NCBI RefSeq assembly: GCF_012933465.1
Contig: NZ_JABBND010000014.1
Span: forward strand, 62,001 to 126,000
Reading direction: 5' to 3'
From: Actinomycetospora sp. TBRC 11914
GTDB lineage: Bacteria > Actinomycetota > Actinomycetes > Mycobacteriales > Pseudonocardiaceae
DNA: 64,000 nucleotides
The position numbers and the translations under genes were made by a program. Below the pieces are notes generated by a model that had not been told where the DNA came from, did no database searches, and saw nothing but the letters and a program-made list of their open reading frames with translations. This document shows, in pieces, positions 50,997-59,785 of this stretch (its first letter is position 1; every line of letters starts with the position of its first letter).

Positions 50997-53321
50997 ATGC
51001 AAGCGTCCGTCCTCGCTCAAGGGGTCGAGTTCTCCTCGAGCGAATACGTCGTCGTGAGCGTGGTGGCGGTGATCGCGCTCATCGCCCTCGCCATCGGCTT
51101 CTTCCTGCGTCAGCAGGTGCTCGCCGCCGACGAGGGCACGCAGAACATGCGCGACATCGGCAAGGCCGTCCAGGAGGGCGCGAGCGCGTTCCTCCAGCGG
51201 CAGTTCCGCACCCTCGCGCCGTTCATCGTGATCGTCTTCCTCGTGCTGCTCGCGCTGCCCGCGGACAACTGGGGCGAGCGCATCGCGCGCTCGATCGCCT
51301 TCGTCTTCGGCGCGGTGTTCTCGATGAGCATCGGTGGCCTGGGCATGAACCTGGCCACCAAGGCGAACATCCGCGTGGCCGCGGCCTCGACCCGGCCCGG
51401 CGGCCGCGACCAGGGCGCCCGCATCGCGTTCCGCACCGGCGGCGTCGTCGGTATGGCGACCGTCGGCCTGGGTCTGCTCGGCGCCTCGATCGTCGTGCTC
51501 ATCTTCGTCGAGAACGCCCCGAAGGTCCTCGAGGGCTTCGGGCTCGGCGCCGCGCTGCTCGCCATGTTCATGCGTGTCGGCGGCGGCATCTTCACCAAGG
51601 CCGCCGACGTCGGCGCCGACCTCGTCGGCAAGGTCGAGCAGGGCATCCCCGAGGACGACCCCCGCAACGCCGCCACCATCGCCGACAACGTGGGCGACAA
51701 CGTCGGTGACTGCGCCGGCATGGCCGCCGACCTGTTCGAGTCCTACGCGGTGACCCTGGTCGCCGCGCTGATCCTGGGCTCGGTCGCGTTCGGCACGCTC
51801 GGCCTGACCTACCCGCTGATCGTCCCGGCCATCGGCGTGATCACCGCCATCATCGGCGTCTTCATCACCCGGACCCGCGAGGGCGAGAACGCCCTCAAGG
51901 CGATCAACCGCAGCTTCTACATCTCCGCGGGCATCTCGCTGGTCCTGACGGTCATCGCGGCGTTCGTCTACCTGCCGTCGAGCTTCACCGACCTGCCCGG
52001 CGTGAACGCCGCGTCGGTCGGCGACCTCGCCACGGCCGGCAACCCGGCGATCATCGCCGCGGTGGCCGTCGCCATCGGCATCGTGCTCGCGATCATCATC
52101 CTGGCGCTGACCGGCTACTACACCGGCACCGAGGACCAGCCCGTCAAGGACGTCGGCACCTCGTCGCTCACCGGCGCCGCCACCGTGATCCTCGCGGGCA
52201 TCTCGGTCGGCTTCGAGTCGGCCGTCTACACCGCGGTCGTCATCGCCGCGGCCGTCTTCGGCGCGTTCCTGCTGTCCGGCTCGGTCATCGTCGCGCTGTT
52301 CGCGGTCGCCATGGCCGGCACCGGCCTGCTGACCACGGTCGGCGTCATCGTCGCCATGGACACCTTCGGCCCGGTCTCGGACAACGCGCAGGGCATCGCC
52401 GAGATGTCCGGCGACGTCGAGGGCCCCGGCGCCGAGATCCTCACCGAGCTCGACGCCGTCGGGAACACGACGAAGGCCATCACCAAGGGCATCGCGATCG
52501 CGACGGCCGTGCTCGCCGCGACCGCGCTGTTCGGCTCGTACAACGACGCCATCCGGCAGGCCTACGAGTCGGTCGGCAGCCAGCTCACCGCCGACATCTA
52601 CAACGTCACCAGCCCGAACCTGCTGGTCGGCGTCGTGATCGGCGCGGCGGTCGTCTTCATGTTCTCGGGCCTCGCGATCAACGCGGTGTCCCGGGCGGCC
52701 GGCGCGGTCGTCTACGAGGTCCGCCGCCAGTTCAACTCGATCCCCGGGATCATGCAGTACAAGGCGGGCGGTGGGGAGGCAGGCCGGCCCGAGTACGGCC
52801 GCGTCGTCGACCTCTGCACCCGCGACGCGCTGCGGGAGCTGGCGACGCCGGGCCTGCTCGCGATCCTCGCGCCGATCACGGTCGGCTTCGGCCTCGGCAT
52901 CGGCTCGCTCGCCGGCTACCTCGGCGGCGCGATCGCGACCGGCACCCTCATGGCGGTCTTCCTCGCGAACTCGGGCGGCGCCTGGGACAACGCGAAGAAG
53001 CTCGTCGAGGACGGCAACCACGGCGGCAAGGGGTCCGACGCCCACGAGGCGACGATCATCGGCGACACCGTCGGCGACCCGTTCAAGGACACCGCCGGCC
53101 CGTCGATCAACCCGCTGATCAAGGTCATGAACCTGGTCTCGGTGCTGATCGCCCCGGCGGTGGTCGCCCTGTCGATCGGTCCGGACGCCAACCTGGCCGT
53201 CCGCGTCGTGATCGCCCTCGTGGCGCTGCTCGGCATCGTGGCGGCGGTCTACGTCTCGAAGCGACGCTCGACCGCGATCGCGGACTCGAACACCGACGCC
53301 CCGGCGCCGGCGCAGGTCTGA
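50997..53321 (+). CDS. hppA: Membrane-bound proton-translocating pyrophosphatase
   Basis: A 774-aa, roughly 16-helix membrane enzyme that couples pyrophosphate hydrolysis to proton pumping. Substrate-site motifs: DVGADLVGKVEQGIPEDDPRN split over residues ~207-227, DNVGDNVGDCAGMAADLFESY, and SDAHEATIIGDTVGDPFKDT near the C-terminus. The potassium diagnostic reads GNTTKAIT, with Lys at the K/A position and Thr three later, marking the potassium-independent subfamily. ATG at 50997 follows GGGAGG. It stands alone with a terminator behind it. Confidence 0.96.
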   Translation: MQASVLAQGVEFSSSEYVVVSVVAVIALIALAIGFFLRQQVLAADEGTQNMRDIGKAVQEGASAFLQRQFRTLAPFIVIVFLVLLALPADNWGERIARSIAFVFGAVFSMSIGGLGMNLATKANIRVAAASTRPGGRDQGARIAFRTGGVVGMATVGLGLLGASIVVLIFVENAPKVLEGFGLGAALLAMFMRVGGGIFTKAADVGADLVGKVEQGIPEDDPRNAATIADNVGDNVGDCAGMAADLFESYAVTLVAALILGSVAFGTLGLTYPLIVPAIGVITAIIGVFITRTREGENALKAINRSFYISAGISLVLTVIAAFVYLPSSFTDLPGVNAASVGDLATAGNPAIIAAVAVAIGIVLAIIILALTGYYTGTEDQPVKDVGTSSLTGAATVILAGISVGFESAVYTAVVIAAAVFGAFLLSGSVIVALFAVAMAGTGLLTTVGVIVAMDTFGPVSDNAQGIAEMSGDVEGPGAEILTELDAVGNTTKAITKGIAIATAVLAATALFGSYNDAIRQAYESVGSQLTADIYNVTSPNLLVGVVIGAAVVFMFSGLAINAVSRAAGAVVYEVRRQFNSIPGIMQYKAGGGEAGRPEYGRVVDLCTRDALRELATPGLLAILAPITVGFGLGIGSLAGYLGGAIATGTLMAVFLANSGGAWDNAKKLVEDGNHGGKGSDAHEATIIGDTVGDPFKDTAGPSINPLIKVMNLVSVLIAPAVVALSIGPDANLAVRVVIALVALLGIVAAVYVSKRRSTAIADSNTDAPAPAQV

Positions 53322-53329
53322 TCGCGACG

Positions 53330-53371
53330 GAGGGCACCGTCGGCCGCCCGCGGGTGGTCGGCGGTGCCCTT
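53330..53371 (+). terminator. hppA terminator
   Basis: AGGGCACCG (53331-53339) pairs with CGGTGCCCT (53362-53370), and the inner CGGCC/GGTCG adds partial pairing. It lies shortly after the hppA stop. Confidence 0.75.
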
Positions 53372-53394
53372 CGTGCGCTCCGGGGGTCGGCCCG

Positions 53395-53439
53395 TGCAAG
53401 CAGAGCGTCCCTATCGGCGTGCTCCCTTGTCTGCTTGCA
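53395..53439. repeat. 10-bp inverted repeat before the SOS-box gene
   Basis: TGCAAGCAGA (53395-53404) and TCTGCTTGCA (53430-53439), perfect, 25 bp apart. Could be a second hairpin after hppA or an operator for the downstream gene. Confidence 0.5.
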
Positions 53440-53484
53440 TGGAGCGACAGGAAAGCCGCCTCGTCGCCGGGCTCCCACACTGGT

Positions 53485-53504
53485 TCGAACGCATGTTCTA
53501 CAGT
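53485..53504 (+). promoter_or_regulatory. LexA-like SOS box overlapping a -10
   Basis: TCGAAC-GCAT-GTTCTA (53485-53500) matches the actinobacterial LexA box TCGAAC-N4-GTTCGA at 11 of 12 fixed positions. TACAGT (53499-53504), a good -10, overlaps its right half, so a bound repressor would block the promoter of the gene starting at 53522. Confidence 0.7.
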
Positions 53505-53521
53505 GCGGCCGCGTGGGGCAG

Positions 53522-54442
53522 ATGTCGTTCTACTCGGCGGACGCCCTGCCGCGCGCGGTCACCGACCTCGAGGGCGTGCTGTGCGCCGGCGGGGTGCTCA
53601 CGCTCTTCGGCCGCGGGACGGCCGCGCGCCTGGCGATCGTGCTCGGCACGCCGCCGCCGGAGATCGAGGTCCCCGACGACGAGGCGGTGCCGACTCCCGA
53701 CGACGAGGCGGTGCCGGCGACCGGCCCCGCGCACGACGAGCGGGACGCCGTCGCCGTCGGAGGGCCCTCCGGATCGCCACCCGGTCCCGGTGAGCACCGG
53801 GCAGCCCGCGGCGTCCCCGCGCCCGACGCGGCCCCCCAGGTGCCCGCCGAGCACGGGGCCGACTGGGACGAGGGCGTCGACGAGATCCCCGACGACGAGT
53901 TCCCCGTCCGCGACGACGGGCCGCCGGCGGCGGCACCCGACGAGCCGCCGCCCGGGCCCGAGCCGGCCCCACCCGCCGTCGTCACCCCCGACCCCGTCAC
54001 GGAATGGCGGGCCCACGCCCTGTGTTGCGCCTTCCGTGGACGGGGAGTCCCCGCCGACGTGGAACGCCTCCCCGACGGGCGGCTGGTGGTGCGCAGCGCG
54101 TACCGCGCCGACCTCGTCCCGCTGGCGGACGCGTGGCGCCGTCCCGACGGCGCGCTGGCGGTACCCGGACAGCTCGATCTCGACGGCCCCCGGCTGCGGC
54201 TGTGGGTCCTGGCGGCGGGGCGGCGACGTGGGCGTGCTTACACTCTCGGTCTCGACCCGCACGCACGGGCCACGCACGAGCCACTGCTCACGGCGTGTCA
54301 GCGCGCGGGCCTCGGCGCAACCCTTGCCGGGGACGAGGACGAGCCCGTGGTCGCGATCGTCGGCCAGCGCCGACAACGCCGTCTGGCCGAGCTCGTCGGT
54401 GGCCGCCCACGGACCCTGGTGGACGATGTGTGGCCGGGGTGA
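53522..54442 (+). CDS. Conserved hypothetical upstream of topA, probably SOS-controlled
   Basis: A 306-aa protein of unknown function. N-terminal block MSFYSADALPRAVTDLEGVL and C-terminal region (about 165-306; CAFRGRGVPADVERLPDGRL, RLRLWVLAAGRRRGRAYTLG, RRQRRLAELVGGRPRTL) look folded and conserved in style, while the middle 110 residues are an acidic Pro-rich linker. The same place beside topA is held by Rv3647c in M. tuberculosis. ATG at 53522 gives a short 5' UTR from the TACAGT promoter with its LexA-like box. No catalytic motif seen. Confidence 0.75.
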   Translation: MSFYSADALPRAVTDLEGVLCAGGVLTLFGRGTAARLAIVLGTPPPEIEVPDDEAVPTPDDEAVPATGPAHDERDAVAVGGPSGSPPGPGEHRAARGVPAPDAAPQVPAEHGADWDEGVDEIPDDEFPVRDDGPPAAAPDEPPPGPEPAPPAVVTPDPVTEWRAHALCCAFRGRGVPADVERLPDGRLVVRSAYRADLVPLADAWRRPDGALAVPGQLDLDGPRLRLWVLAAGRRRGRAYTLGLDPHARATHEPLLTACQRAGLGATLAGDEDEPVVAIVGQRRQRRLAELVGGRPRTLVDDVWPG

Positions 54443-54631
54443 CCTCCGCCGAACGGTGCGAGGGCAGGACTCTGACCAGCACGGATCGGGCAACCGAACC
54501 GGGGTGGACGCGGGAACGACAGCGGGGGACGACACGTTCTCGATGGCACGGACGTCGCCGTGAGGCACACTGGCGGCGAGCGGGGCACCCGACGACGGGG
54601 CTCCGCGCAGCGACGAGACGAGGCATGACTG

Positions 54632-57628
54632 GTGGCAGCGGGAGAGGCAGCGGCCGGTTCCAGGGCGTCGAGGACGACACGGAGCGCAACCACGACGGCC
54701 GGCGGAGGAACCGCGACCGTCGACGAGACGCCGGAGCAGACCGCCCCGGCGCCGCGGGGGCGCACGTCCGGGACGCGCAAGGGGAACGGCGCGAAGGGCT
54801 CCGGGGGCGGCCGGAAGAACGGCAACGGCACCGCGACGCCGGCCGGTGACGGCAACCGGCGGCTGGTGATCGTCGAGTCGCCCGCCAAGGCCCGCAAGAT
54901 CGCCGACTACCTGGGCTCCTCCTACATCGTGGAGTCGAGCCGCGGGCACATCCGTGACCTGCCGCGGGGTGCCGCCGACGTGCCCGCCAAGTACAAGGGC
55001 GAGAGCTGGGCGCGCCTCGGGGTCGACGTCGACAACTCCTTCGAGCCGCTCTACATCGTCACGCCGGACAAGAAGTCGACGGTCACCGAGCTCAAGGACG
55101 CCCTCAAGGAGGTCGACGAGCTCTACCTCGCGACGGACGGCGACCGCGAGGGCGAGGCCATCGCCTGGCACCTGCTCGAGACGCTGAAGCCGAAGGTGCC
55201 GGTCCGCCGGATGGTGTTCCACGAGATCACCGAGTCGGCCATCCAGGCCGCCGCCGCGAACCCGCGCGACCTCGACCACGACCTCGTCGACGCGCAGGAG
55301 ACCCGCCGCATCCTCGACCGGCTCTACGGCTACGAGGTCAGCCCCGTGCTGTGGAAGAAGGTCATGCCGAAGCTCTCGGCGGGCCGCGTCCAGTCGGTGG
55401 CGACCCGCGTGATCGTCGAGCGGGAGCGCGAGCGCATGGCGTTCGTCTCCGCCTCGTACTGGGGCATCGACGCGGTCCTGCGCACCGCGAAGGAGCAGGC
55501 CGAGGCGAACACGCCGACGTTCAAGGCGGCGCTCACGGCCGTCGACGGTGCCCGCGTCGCCACCGGTCGCGACTTCGACGCCCGGGGGCAGCTGCGCTCT
55601 CACGACGTGCGCCGGCTGGACGAGGCCGACGCCCGCCGCCTGGCCGAGGGCCTGGCGTCCAGCGACTACGCCGTCTCCTCGGTCGAGGAGAAGCCGTACA
55701 CCCGTCGTCCGTATGCCCCCTTCATGACCTCGACCCTCCAGCAGGAGGGCGGCCGCAAGCTGCGGTTCTCGGCGGAGCGGACGATGCGCACCGCGCAGCG
55801 GCTCTACGAGAACGGCTACATCACCTACATGCGCACGGACTCCACGACGCTGTCGGAGACCGCGATCAACGCCGCGCGCACCCAGGCCCGCGACCTGTAC
55901 GGGGCCGAGAACGTGGCGGAACAGCCCCGCCAGTACACGCGCAAGGTGAAGAACGCCCAGGAGGCCCACGAGGCCATCCGCCCCGCCGGCGACAGCTTCC
56001 GGACGCCGGGTCAGGTCGCGAGCGAGCTCGCGGGCGACGAGTTCCGGCTCTACGAGCTGATCTGGCAGCGCACCATCGCCAGCCAGATGCGCGACGCCCG
56101 CGGCACGACGATGACCGTGCGCATCACCGGCACGGCCGCCACCGGCGAGGAGTGCACCTTCTCGGCGTCCGGCCGGACCATCACGTTCCCCGGGTTCCTC
56201 CGGGCCTACGTCGAGACGGTCGACGACCAGTCGGGCGGTGAGGCGGACGACGCCGAGAGCCGGCTCCCCCGCCTGGCCGAGGGCGACGCCCTGACCGCCG
56301 ACGAGCTCGACCCCTCGGGGCACCAGACCAGCCCGCCCGCCCGGTACACCGAGGCGAGCCTCGTCAAGACGCTCGAGGAGCGCGGGATCGGCCGGCCGTC
56401 GACCTACGCGTCGATCATCAACACCATCCAGGAACGCGGCTACGTCTGGAAGAAGGGCACCGCCCTCGTCCCCAGCTGGATCGCGTTCGCCGTCGTCGGG
56501 CTGCTGGAGAAGCACTTCGAGCGGCTCGTCGACTACGACTTCACGGCCACCCTCGAGGACGAGCTCGACGCGATCGCGGCGGGCAACACCCAGCGCCAGA
56601 CGTGGCTCTCGCACTTCTACTTCGGCGGCGACGGCGCCGCGACCAACGGCGACGCGGGCGGCGTCGAGGGCGCCATGACGCAGGCCGGCGGGCTGAAGAA
56701 GCTCGTCGGGGACAACCTCGAGGGCATCGACGCCCGCGAGGTCAACTCGCTGCGGATGTTCGCCGACGAGCAGGGACGCGACGTCGTCGTGCGGGTCGGG
56801 CGCTACGGGCCCTACCTCGAGCGGATGGTCACCGAGGACGGGGAGGAGCGCTCCCAGCGGGCGAACCTGCCCGACGACCTCCCGCCCGACGAGCTCGACC
56901 TCGCCCTCGCCGAGCAGCTCTTCTCCACCCCGCAGGAGGGCCGCTCGCTGGGCACCGACCCGGAGACCGGCCACGAGATCCTCGCCAAGGAGGGCCGCTT
57001 CGGGCCCTACGTCACCGAGGTGCTGCCGGAGGGCGCGAAGGAGAAGCCGCGCACCGGCTCGCTGTTCAAGTCGATGACGCTCTCCGAGATCGGCCTGGAC
57101 GACGCGCTGAAGCTGCTCTCGCTCCCCCGGGTGGTCGGCACCGACCCGGAGTCCGGCGAGGAGATCACCGCGCAGAACGGCCGCTACGGGCCCTACCTCA
57201 AGAAGGGCAAGGACTCGCGGTCGCTCGACAGCGAGGACAAGCTCTTCACGGTCACGCTCGAGGAGGCGCAGAAGCTCTACGCGCAGCCCAAGCAGCGGGG
57301 CCGGGCCGCCGCGAAGCCGCCGCTGAAGGAGCTGGGCAAGGACCCGGCGTCGGGTGAGCAGATGGTGGTCAAGGACGGCCGGTTCGGGCCGTACGTCACC
57401 GACGGCACCGGGGTGAACGCCTCGCTGCGCAAGGGCGATGACGTCGAGACCCTCACCGACGAGCGCGCCGCCGAGCTGCTCGCCGAGAAGCGGGCCAAGG
57501 GGCCGGCGCCGAAGAAGACGACGTCGCGGTCGTCGTCGGCGAAGTCGAGCACCTCCTCGAAGGCGTCGAGCACGACGAAGAAGGCGCCGGCGAAGAAGAC
57601 GACCACCCGGAAGTCGCCCACCACCTGA
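54632..57628 (+). CDS. topA: DNA topoisomerase I
   Basis: Type IA topoisomerase relaxing negative supercoils, 998 aa. After a ~75-residue disordered basic leader comes the TOPRIM domain (LVIVESPAKARKIADYLG; acidic triad in ATDGDREGEAIAWH), the catalytic Tyr399 in GYITYMRTDS, and three to four C-terminal repeats of the GxxPxTGxEI...GRFGPYV type. It lacks zinc fingers and ends in a Lys/Ser/Thr tail (KKAPAKKTTTRKS), as in mycobacterial TopA, where such tails aid strand passage. GTG at 54632 has GAGG about 9 nt upstream. The 189-bp gap before it shows no clear promoter. Confidence 0.96.
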   Translation: MAAGEAAAGSRASRTTRSATTTAGGGTATVDETPEQTAPAPRGRTSGTRKGNGAKGSGGGRKNGNGTATPAGDGNRRLVIVESPAKARKIADYLGSSYIVESSRGHIRDLPRGAADVPAKYKGESWARLGVDVDNSFEPLYIVTPDKKSTVTELKDALKEVDELYLATDGDREGEAIAWHLLETLKPKVPVRRMVFHEITESAIQAAAANPRDLDHDLVDAQETRRILDRLYGYEVSPVLWKKVMPKLSAGRVQSVATRVIVERERERMAFVSASYWGIDAVLRTAKEQAEANTPTFKAALTAVDGARVATGRDFDARGQLRSHDVRRLDEADARRLAEGLASSDYAVSSVEEKPYTRRPYAPFMTSTLQQEGGRKLRFSAERTMRTAQRLYENGYITYMRTDSTTLSETAINAARTQARDLYGAENVAEQPRQYTRKVKNAQEAHEAIRPAGDSFRTPGQVASELAGDEFRLYELIWQRTIASQMRDARGTTMTVRITGTAATGEECTFSASGRTITFPGFLRAYVETVDDQSGGEADDAESRLPRLAEGDALTADELDPSGHQTSPPARYTEASLVKTLEERGIGRPSTYASIINTIQERGYVWKKGTALVPSWIAFAVVGLLEKHFERLVDYDFTATLEDELDAIAAGNTQRQTWLSHFYFGGDGAATNGDAGGVEGAMTQAGGLKKLVGDNLEGIDAREVNSLRMFADEQGRDVVVRVGRYGPYLERMVTEDGEERSQRANLPDDLPPDELDLALAEQLFSTPQEGRSLGTDPETGHEILAKEGRFGPYVTEVLPEGAKEKPRTGSLFKSMTLSEIGLDDALKLLSLPRVVGTDPESGEEITAQNGRYGPYLKKGKDSRSLDSEDKLFTVTLEEAQKLYAQPKQRGRAAAKPPLKELGKDPASGEQMVVKDGRFGPYVTDGTGVNASLRKGDDVETLTDERAAELLAEKRAKGPAPKKTTSRSSSAKSSTSSKASSTTKKAPAKKTTTRKSPTT

Positions 57629-57637
57629 CGGTCGACG

Positions 57638-57695
57638 TCGAGGGGCGCACCACACATCCCCGGGACCACCCGGACGTGTCCGGTGTGCCCCTCGA
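57638..57695 (+). terminator. topA terminator
   Basis: TCGAGGGGCGCACC (57638-57651) pairs with GGTGTGCCCCTCGA (57682-57695) with one mismatch, 10 bp after the topA stop, followed by an AT-richer stretch (GTTAACGACCATT). Confidence 0.75.
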
Positions 57696-57786
57696 GTCGT
57701 GTTAACGACCATTCCCCGCCGCCCGATAGCCGGGATGCCCGGGGCGCGACGCTGCTCCCGGACCAGTTCCGGGGGGAACCACCCGC

Positions 57787-58560
57787 ATGATCGCGCGCCT
57801 GCGCATCGCCCGACCCGCCGTCCTCGCCGTGACGGCCGTCGTCGGGGCCCTGTTCCTCGGCGGGTGTGTCCCGGCCGAGTCGCCGCGCTCGCTGTCCTCG
57901 CCGGCCACCACGTCGGCGGCACCGGCCGTGTCGGCCGCGGCCGGGTCGGTGGCGGACGACGCCGCGACGTCGGGCGACACGACGATGGTGAGCCGGGTGA
58001 TCGACGGCGACACCTTCGAGGTCACCGGCGGGGTGAAGGTCCGGGTGCTGGGCATCGACTCCTGCGAGTCCGGCACGCCGGGGGGCACGCGCGCCACGCG
58101 GGCCGCCGAGGACGCGATCCTGGGCCAGCCGGTCCGGCTCACCGCCCAGCCGGGCGTCGACCTCGACCGCTACGGCCGGGAGCTCCGCTACGTCTCCTAC
58201 GCCGGCGGCGACTTCGCCGAGATGATGGTCCGCGCCGACCACACCGCGATCTACACGAAGGGGCACAACGACGCCTCGCGGGCGGTCCAGGCCCGGCTGC
58301 GGAGCCTCGACGCGAACGGGCGCACCTGCGGGGCGCCGGCGAGTGCCGCCCCGACGACGCGGCGTCCGGCGGCCGCCGTCGGGACCCCGAAGCCGAAGCC
58401 GGCGCCCCGGCCGGCCGTCGCCGCACCCGCACCCGCCGTCGGCGCGAGCTACCCCAACTGCGCCGCGGCGCGCGCGGCGGGGGTCGCCCCGCTGCACCGG
58501 GGCGAGCCCGGGTACAGCGCGAAGCTCGACCGCGACGGCGACGGGATCGCCTGCGAGTAG
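57787..58560 (+). CDS. Thermonuclease-like lipoprotein with Excalibur domain
   Basis: A 257-aa secreted lipoprotein: signal peptide ending in LGGC (Cys27), a Ser/Ala linker, a staphylococcal-nuclease fold (RVIDGDTFEV, VRVLGIDSCES, DLDRYGRELRYV with the catalytic Arg/Glu region) at about residues 66-180, a Pro/Ala linker, and a C-terminal Excalibur calcium-binding motif (YPNCAAARAAGVAPLH, DRDGDGIACE). The domain pair suggests an extracellular Ca-dependent nuclease. In the SNase part the usual Glu of the active site reads GTRATRAAEDAI, so activity is not assured. ATG at 57787 has a GGGGGG site. Confidence 0.88.
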   Translation: MIARLRIARPAVLAVTAVVGALFLGGCVPAESPRSLSSPATTSAAPAVSAAAGSVADDAATSGDTTMVSRVIDGDTFEVTGGVKVRVLGIDSCESGTPGGTRATRAAEDAILGQPVRLTAQPGVDLDRYGRELRYVSYAGGDFAEMMVRADHTAIYTKGHNDASRAVQARLRSLDANGRTCGAPASAAPTTRRPAAAVGTPKPKPAPRPAVAAPAPAVGASYPNCAAARAAGVAPLHRGEPGYSAKLDRDGDGIACE

Positions 58561-58567
58561 TCCTGGG

Positions 58568-58750
58568 TCACTCCGAGGTGTAGGAGTAGCCGCCCGGCAG
58601 GTCGACGGTCTTCTTCTTCGTGCGGCTGTTCCAGGTGAACGGCCCGAGCTTCACGCTGTAGGACACCGTCTTGCCGGACTCGGAGCGCGAGACGTTGCGC
58701 CACATCGGCAGCGGTCCGAGACGACGATGCTTGCGGTAGTTGAGGCCCAC
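58568..58750 (-). CDS. Small DUF4236-like protein
   Basis: A 60-aa basic protein (GLNYRKHRRLGPLPMWRNVS, then KTVSYSVKLGPFTWNSRTKK and VDLPGGYSYTSE). The YRK..RLGP..WRNVS...SVK.GP.TWN pattern is like DUF4236 proteins of actinobacteria. Function unknown. GTG at 58750 follows GGGAG. Convergent with the nuclease gene, 7 bp apart. Confidence 0.75.
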   Translation of the reverse strand: MGLNYRKHRRLGPLPMWRNVSRSESGKTVSYSVKLGPFTWNSRTKKKTVDLPGGYSYTSE

Positions 58751-58779
58751 GGGAGCTCCCTGCCCGTTCTCCCCGGGCC

Positions 58780-59109
58780 TTACGCCTGGCGCGACCCGAC
58801 GAACCCGTACGCCTCCTCGGCGAGGGCGTGCCAGGCGTCGGGGTCGACGGCCGCGACGGCCACCCACTCCTTCATCGGTCGCCCCCGCCCGGCCCCGAAC
58901 GGGGCGCCCTCCCCGGCTTCGATCAGGGCGCGCACCCGGGCGGCGGGCAGCTTCACGACGAGGGCCCCGTCGCGGACCATCGCGAAGATCGCCCCGCCGA
59001 CCGTGAGGGCGTCGGCCCCGAAGCCCCGCCGGGTCGGGTCGGGAGGGGCCACGCCGGGGCGGTCCCGCAGGGCGGTGACCACGTCGTCGAAGCACGCGTC
59101 GGGCTCCAC
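58780..59109 (-). CDS. TfoX N-terminal-domain-like protein
   Basis: A 109-aa protein of the TfoX/Sxy N-terminal type (TRRGFGADALTVGGAIFAM, LVVKLPAARVRALIEAGEG, GRGRPMKEWVAVAAVD, WHALAEEAYGFV). In proteobacteria Sxy regulates competence; in actinobacteria such proteins are small and unstudied, so no role is claimed. GTG at 59109 is supported by GGGGAGAGG upstream; longer in-frame extensions lack homology. Leftward, followed 29 bp later by the DUF4236-like gene. Confidence 0.8.
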   Translation of the reverse strand: MEPDACFDDVVTALRDRPGVAPPDPTRRGFGADALTVGGAIFAMVRDGALVVKLPAARVRALIEAGEGAPFGAGRGRPMKEWVAVAAVDPDAWHALAEEAYGFVGSRQA

Positions 59110-59170
59110 GGCGACAGCCTCTCCCCCCGGTCCACTGGCCGAGACCGCCCGATCGTGTGATGGTCGGGGG

Positions 59171-59674
59171 ATGGACGTACGCGGTCCACACCACGACCCG
59201 CTCGCCGACGGCCCCCTGACCGGTGACGACGGCACCGCCCCGCCGCCCCCCTTCGCCGACCCGACGGCGGGCACCGCCCGCCCCACCGACGTGCGGCTGC
59301 CTCCCGTGACGGACGCCGAGGGCGTGGCGGCGTGGATGCAGGCCGACCGCGAGCGCGGCCTCCAGCTCTGGGAGCCGGAGGTCCGCGACGTGCCGCCGCC
59401 GCGCCCGGTGCCCGCGCAGCGTCGTCACCGCACGCTGCCGCCGGAGACGGTCGAGGACGCGGCGCAGGTGCGCGGCGCCGCCCCGGAGGGGGAGTCGGCG
59501 TGGCGCCGGGAGCGGCGCGAGGAGGCCGAGTTCCGCGCCCAGTTCGGGGAGTGGCGGGCCGACCGGGCGGGAGCGCCGTCGCGGGGTGTCCTCGGCGGGG
59601 TGCGTCTGGGTGCGCCGCTGCTGGTGCTGATCGCGGTCCTCATCGCCGTGGTGGCGCTGGCGCTGCACCTGTGA
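59171..59674 (+). CDS. Tail-anchored-like membrane protein, unknown function
   Basis: A 167-aa protein with a long polar, acidic and Pro-rich N-terminal part, a charged helix (SAWRRERREEAEFRAQFGEW) and a single C-terminal transmembrane helix in the last 22 residues (LGAPLLVLIAVLIAVVALAL). That topology makes it a tail-anchored candidate, interesting because Get3-like ATPases occur in the same window. I do not recognise the family. ATG at 59171 lacks a clear ribosome site. Confidence 0.65.
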   Translation: MDVRGPHHDPLADGPLTGDDGTAPPPPFADPTAGTARPTDVRLPPVTDAEGVAAWMQADRERGLQLWEPEVRDVPPPRPVPAQRRHRTLPPETVEDAAQVRGAAPEGESAWRRERREEAEFRAQFGEWRADRAGAPSRGVLGGVRLGAPLLVLIAVLIAVVALALHL

Positions 59675-59712
59675 GGGCCGGCGGTGGTGCCGGCGACGGA
59701 CCCTTGCTGACA

Positions 59713-59740
59713 CCTGACGTCAGGATGGACCCGTCCTGAC
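59713..59740. terminator. Palindromic region before holB
   Basis: CCTGACGTCAGG (59713-59724) is a perfect palindrome, and GTCAGGA (59719-59725) can instead pair with TCCTGAC (59734-59740). A terminator for the membrane-protein gene or an operator. Confidence 0.45.
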
Positions 59741-59785
59741 ACGGCCCGCCTGACGCTGTCGGTGCCGTGGGGCATCATCGGGGTC

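Noticed and set aside
48636-53480. Very long open frame on the minus strand (over 1600 codons) opposite hppA and the helicase start
   Set aside because: Composition is Asp/Arg/Gly/His-rich shadow sequence of the GC-rich plus-strand hppA gene, with no motifs or proper start.
53498-57922. Minus-strand open frame of over 1400 codons opposite topA
   Set aside because: Shadow of topA, which has full catalytic motifs; antisense stops are simply rare at this GC content.
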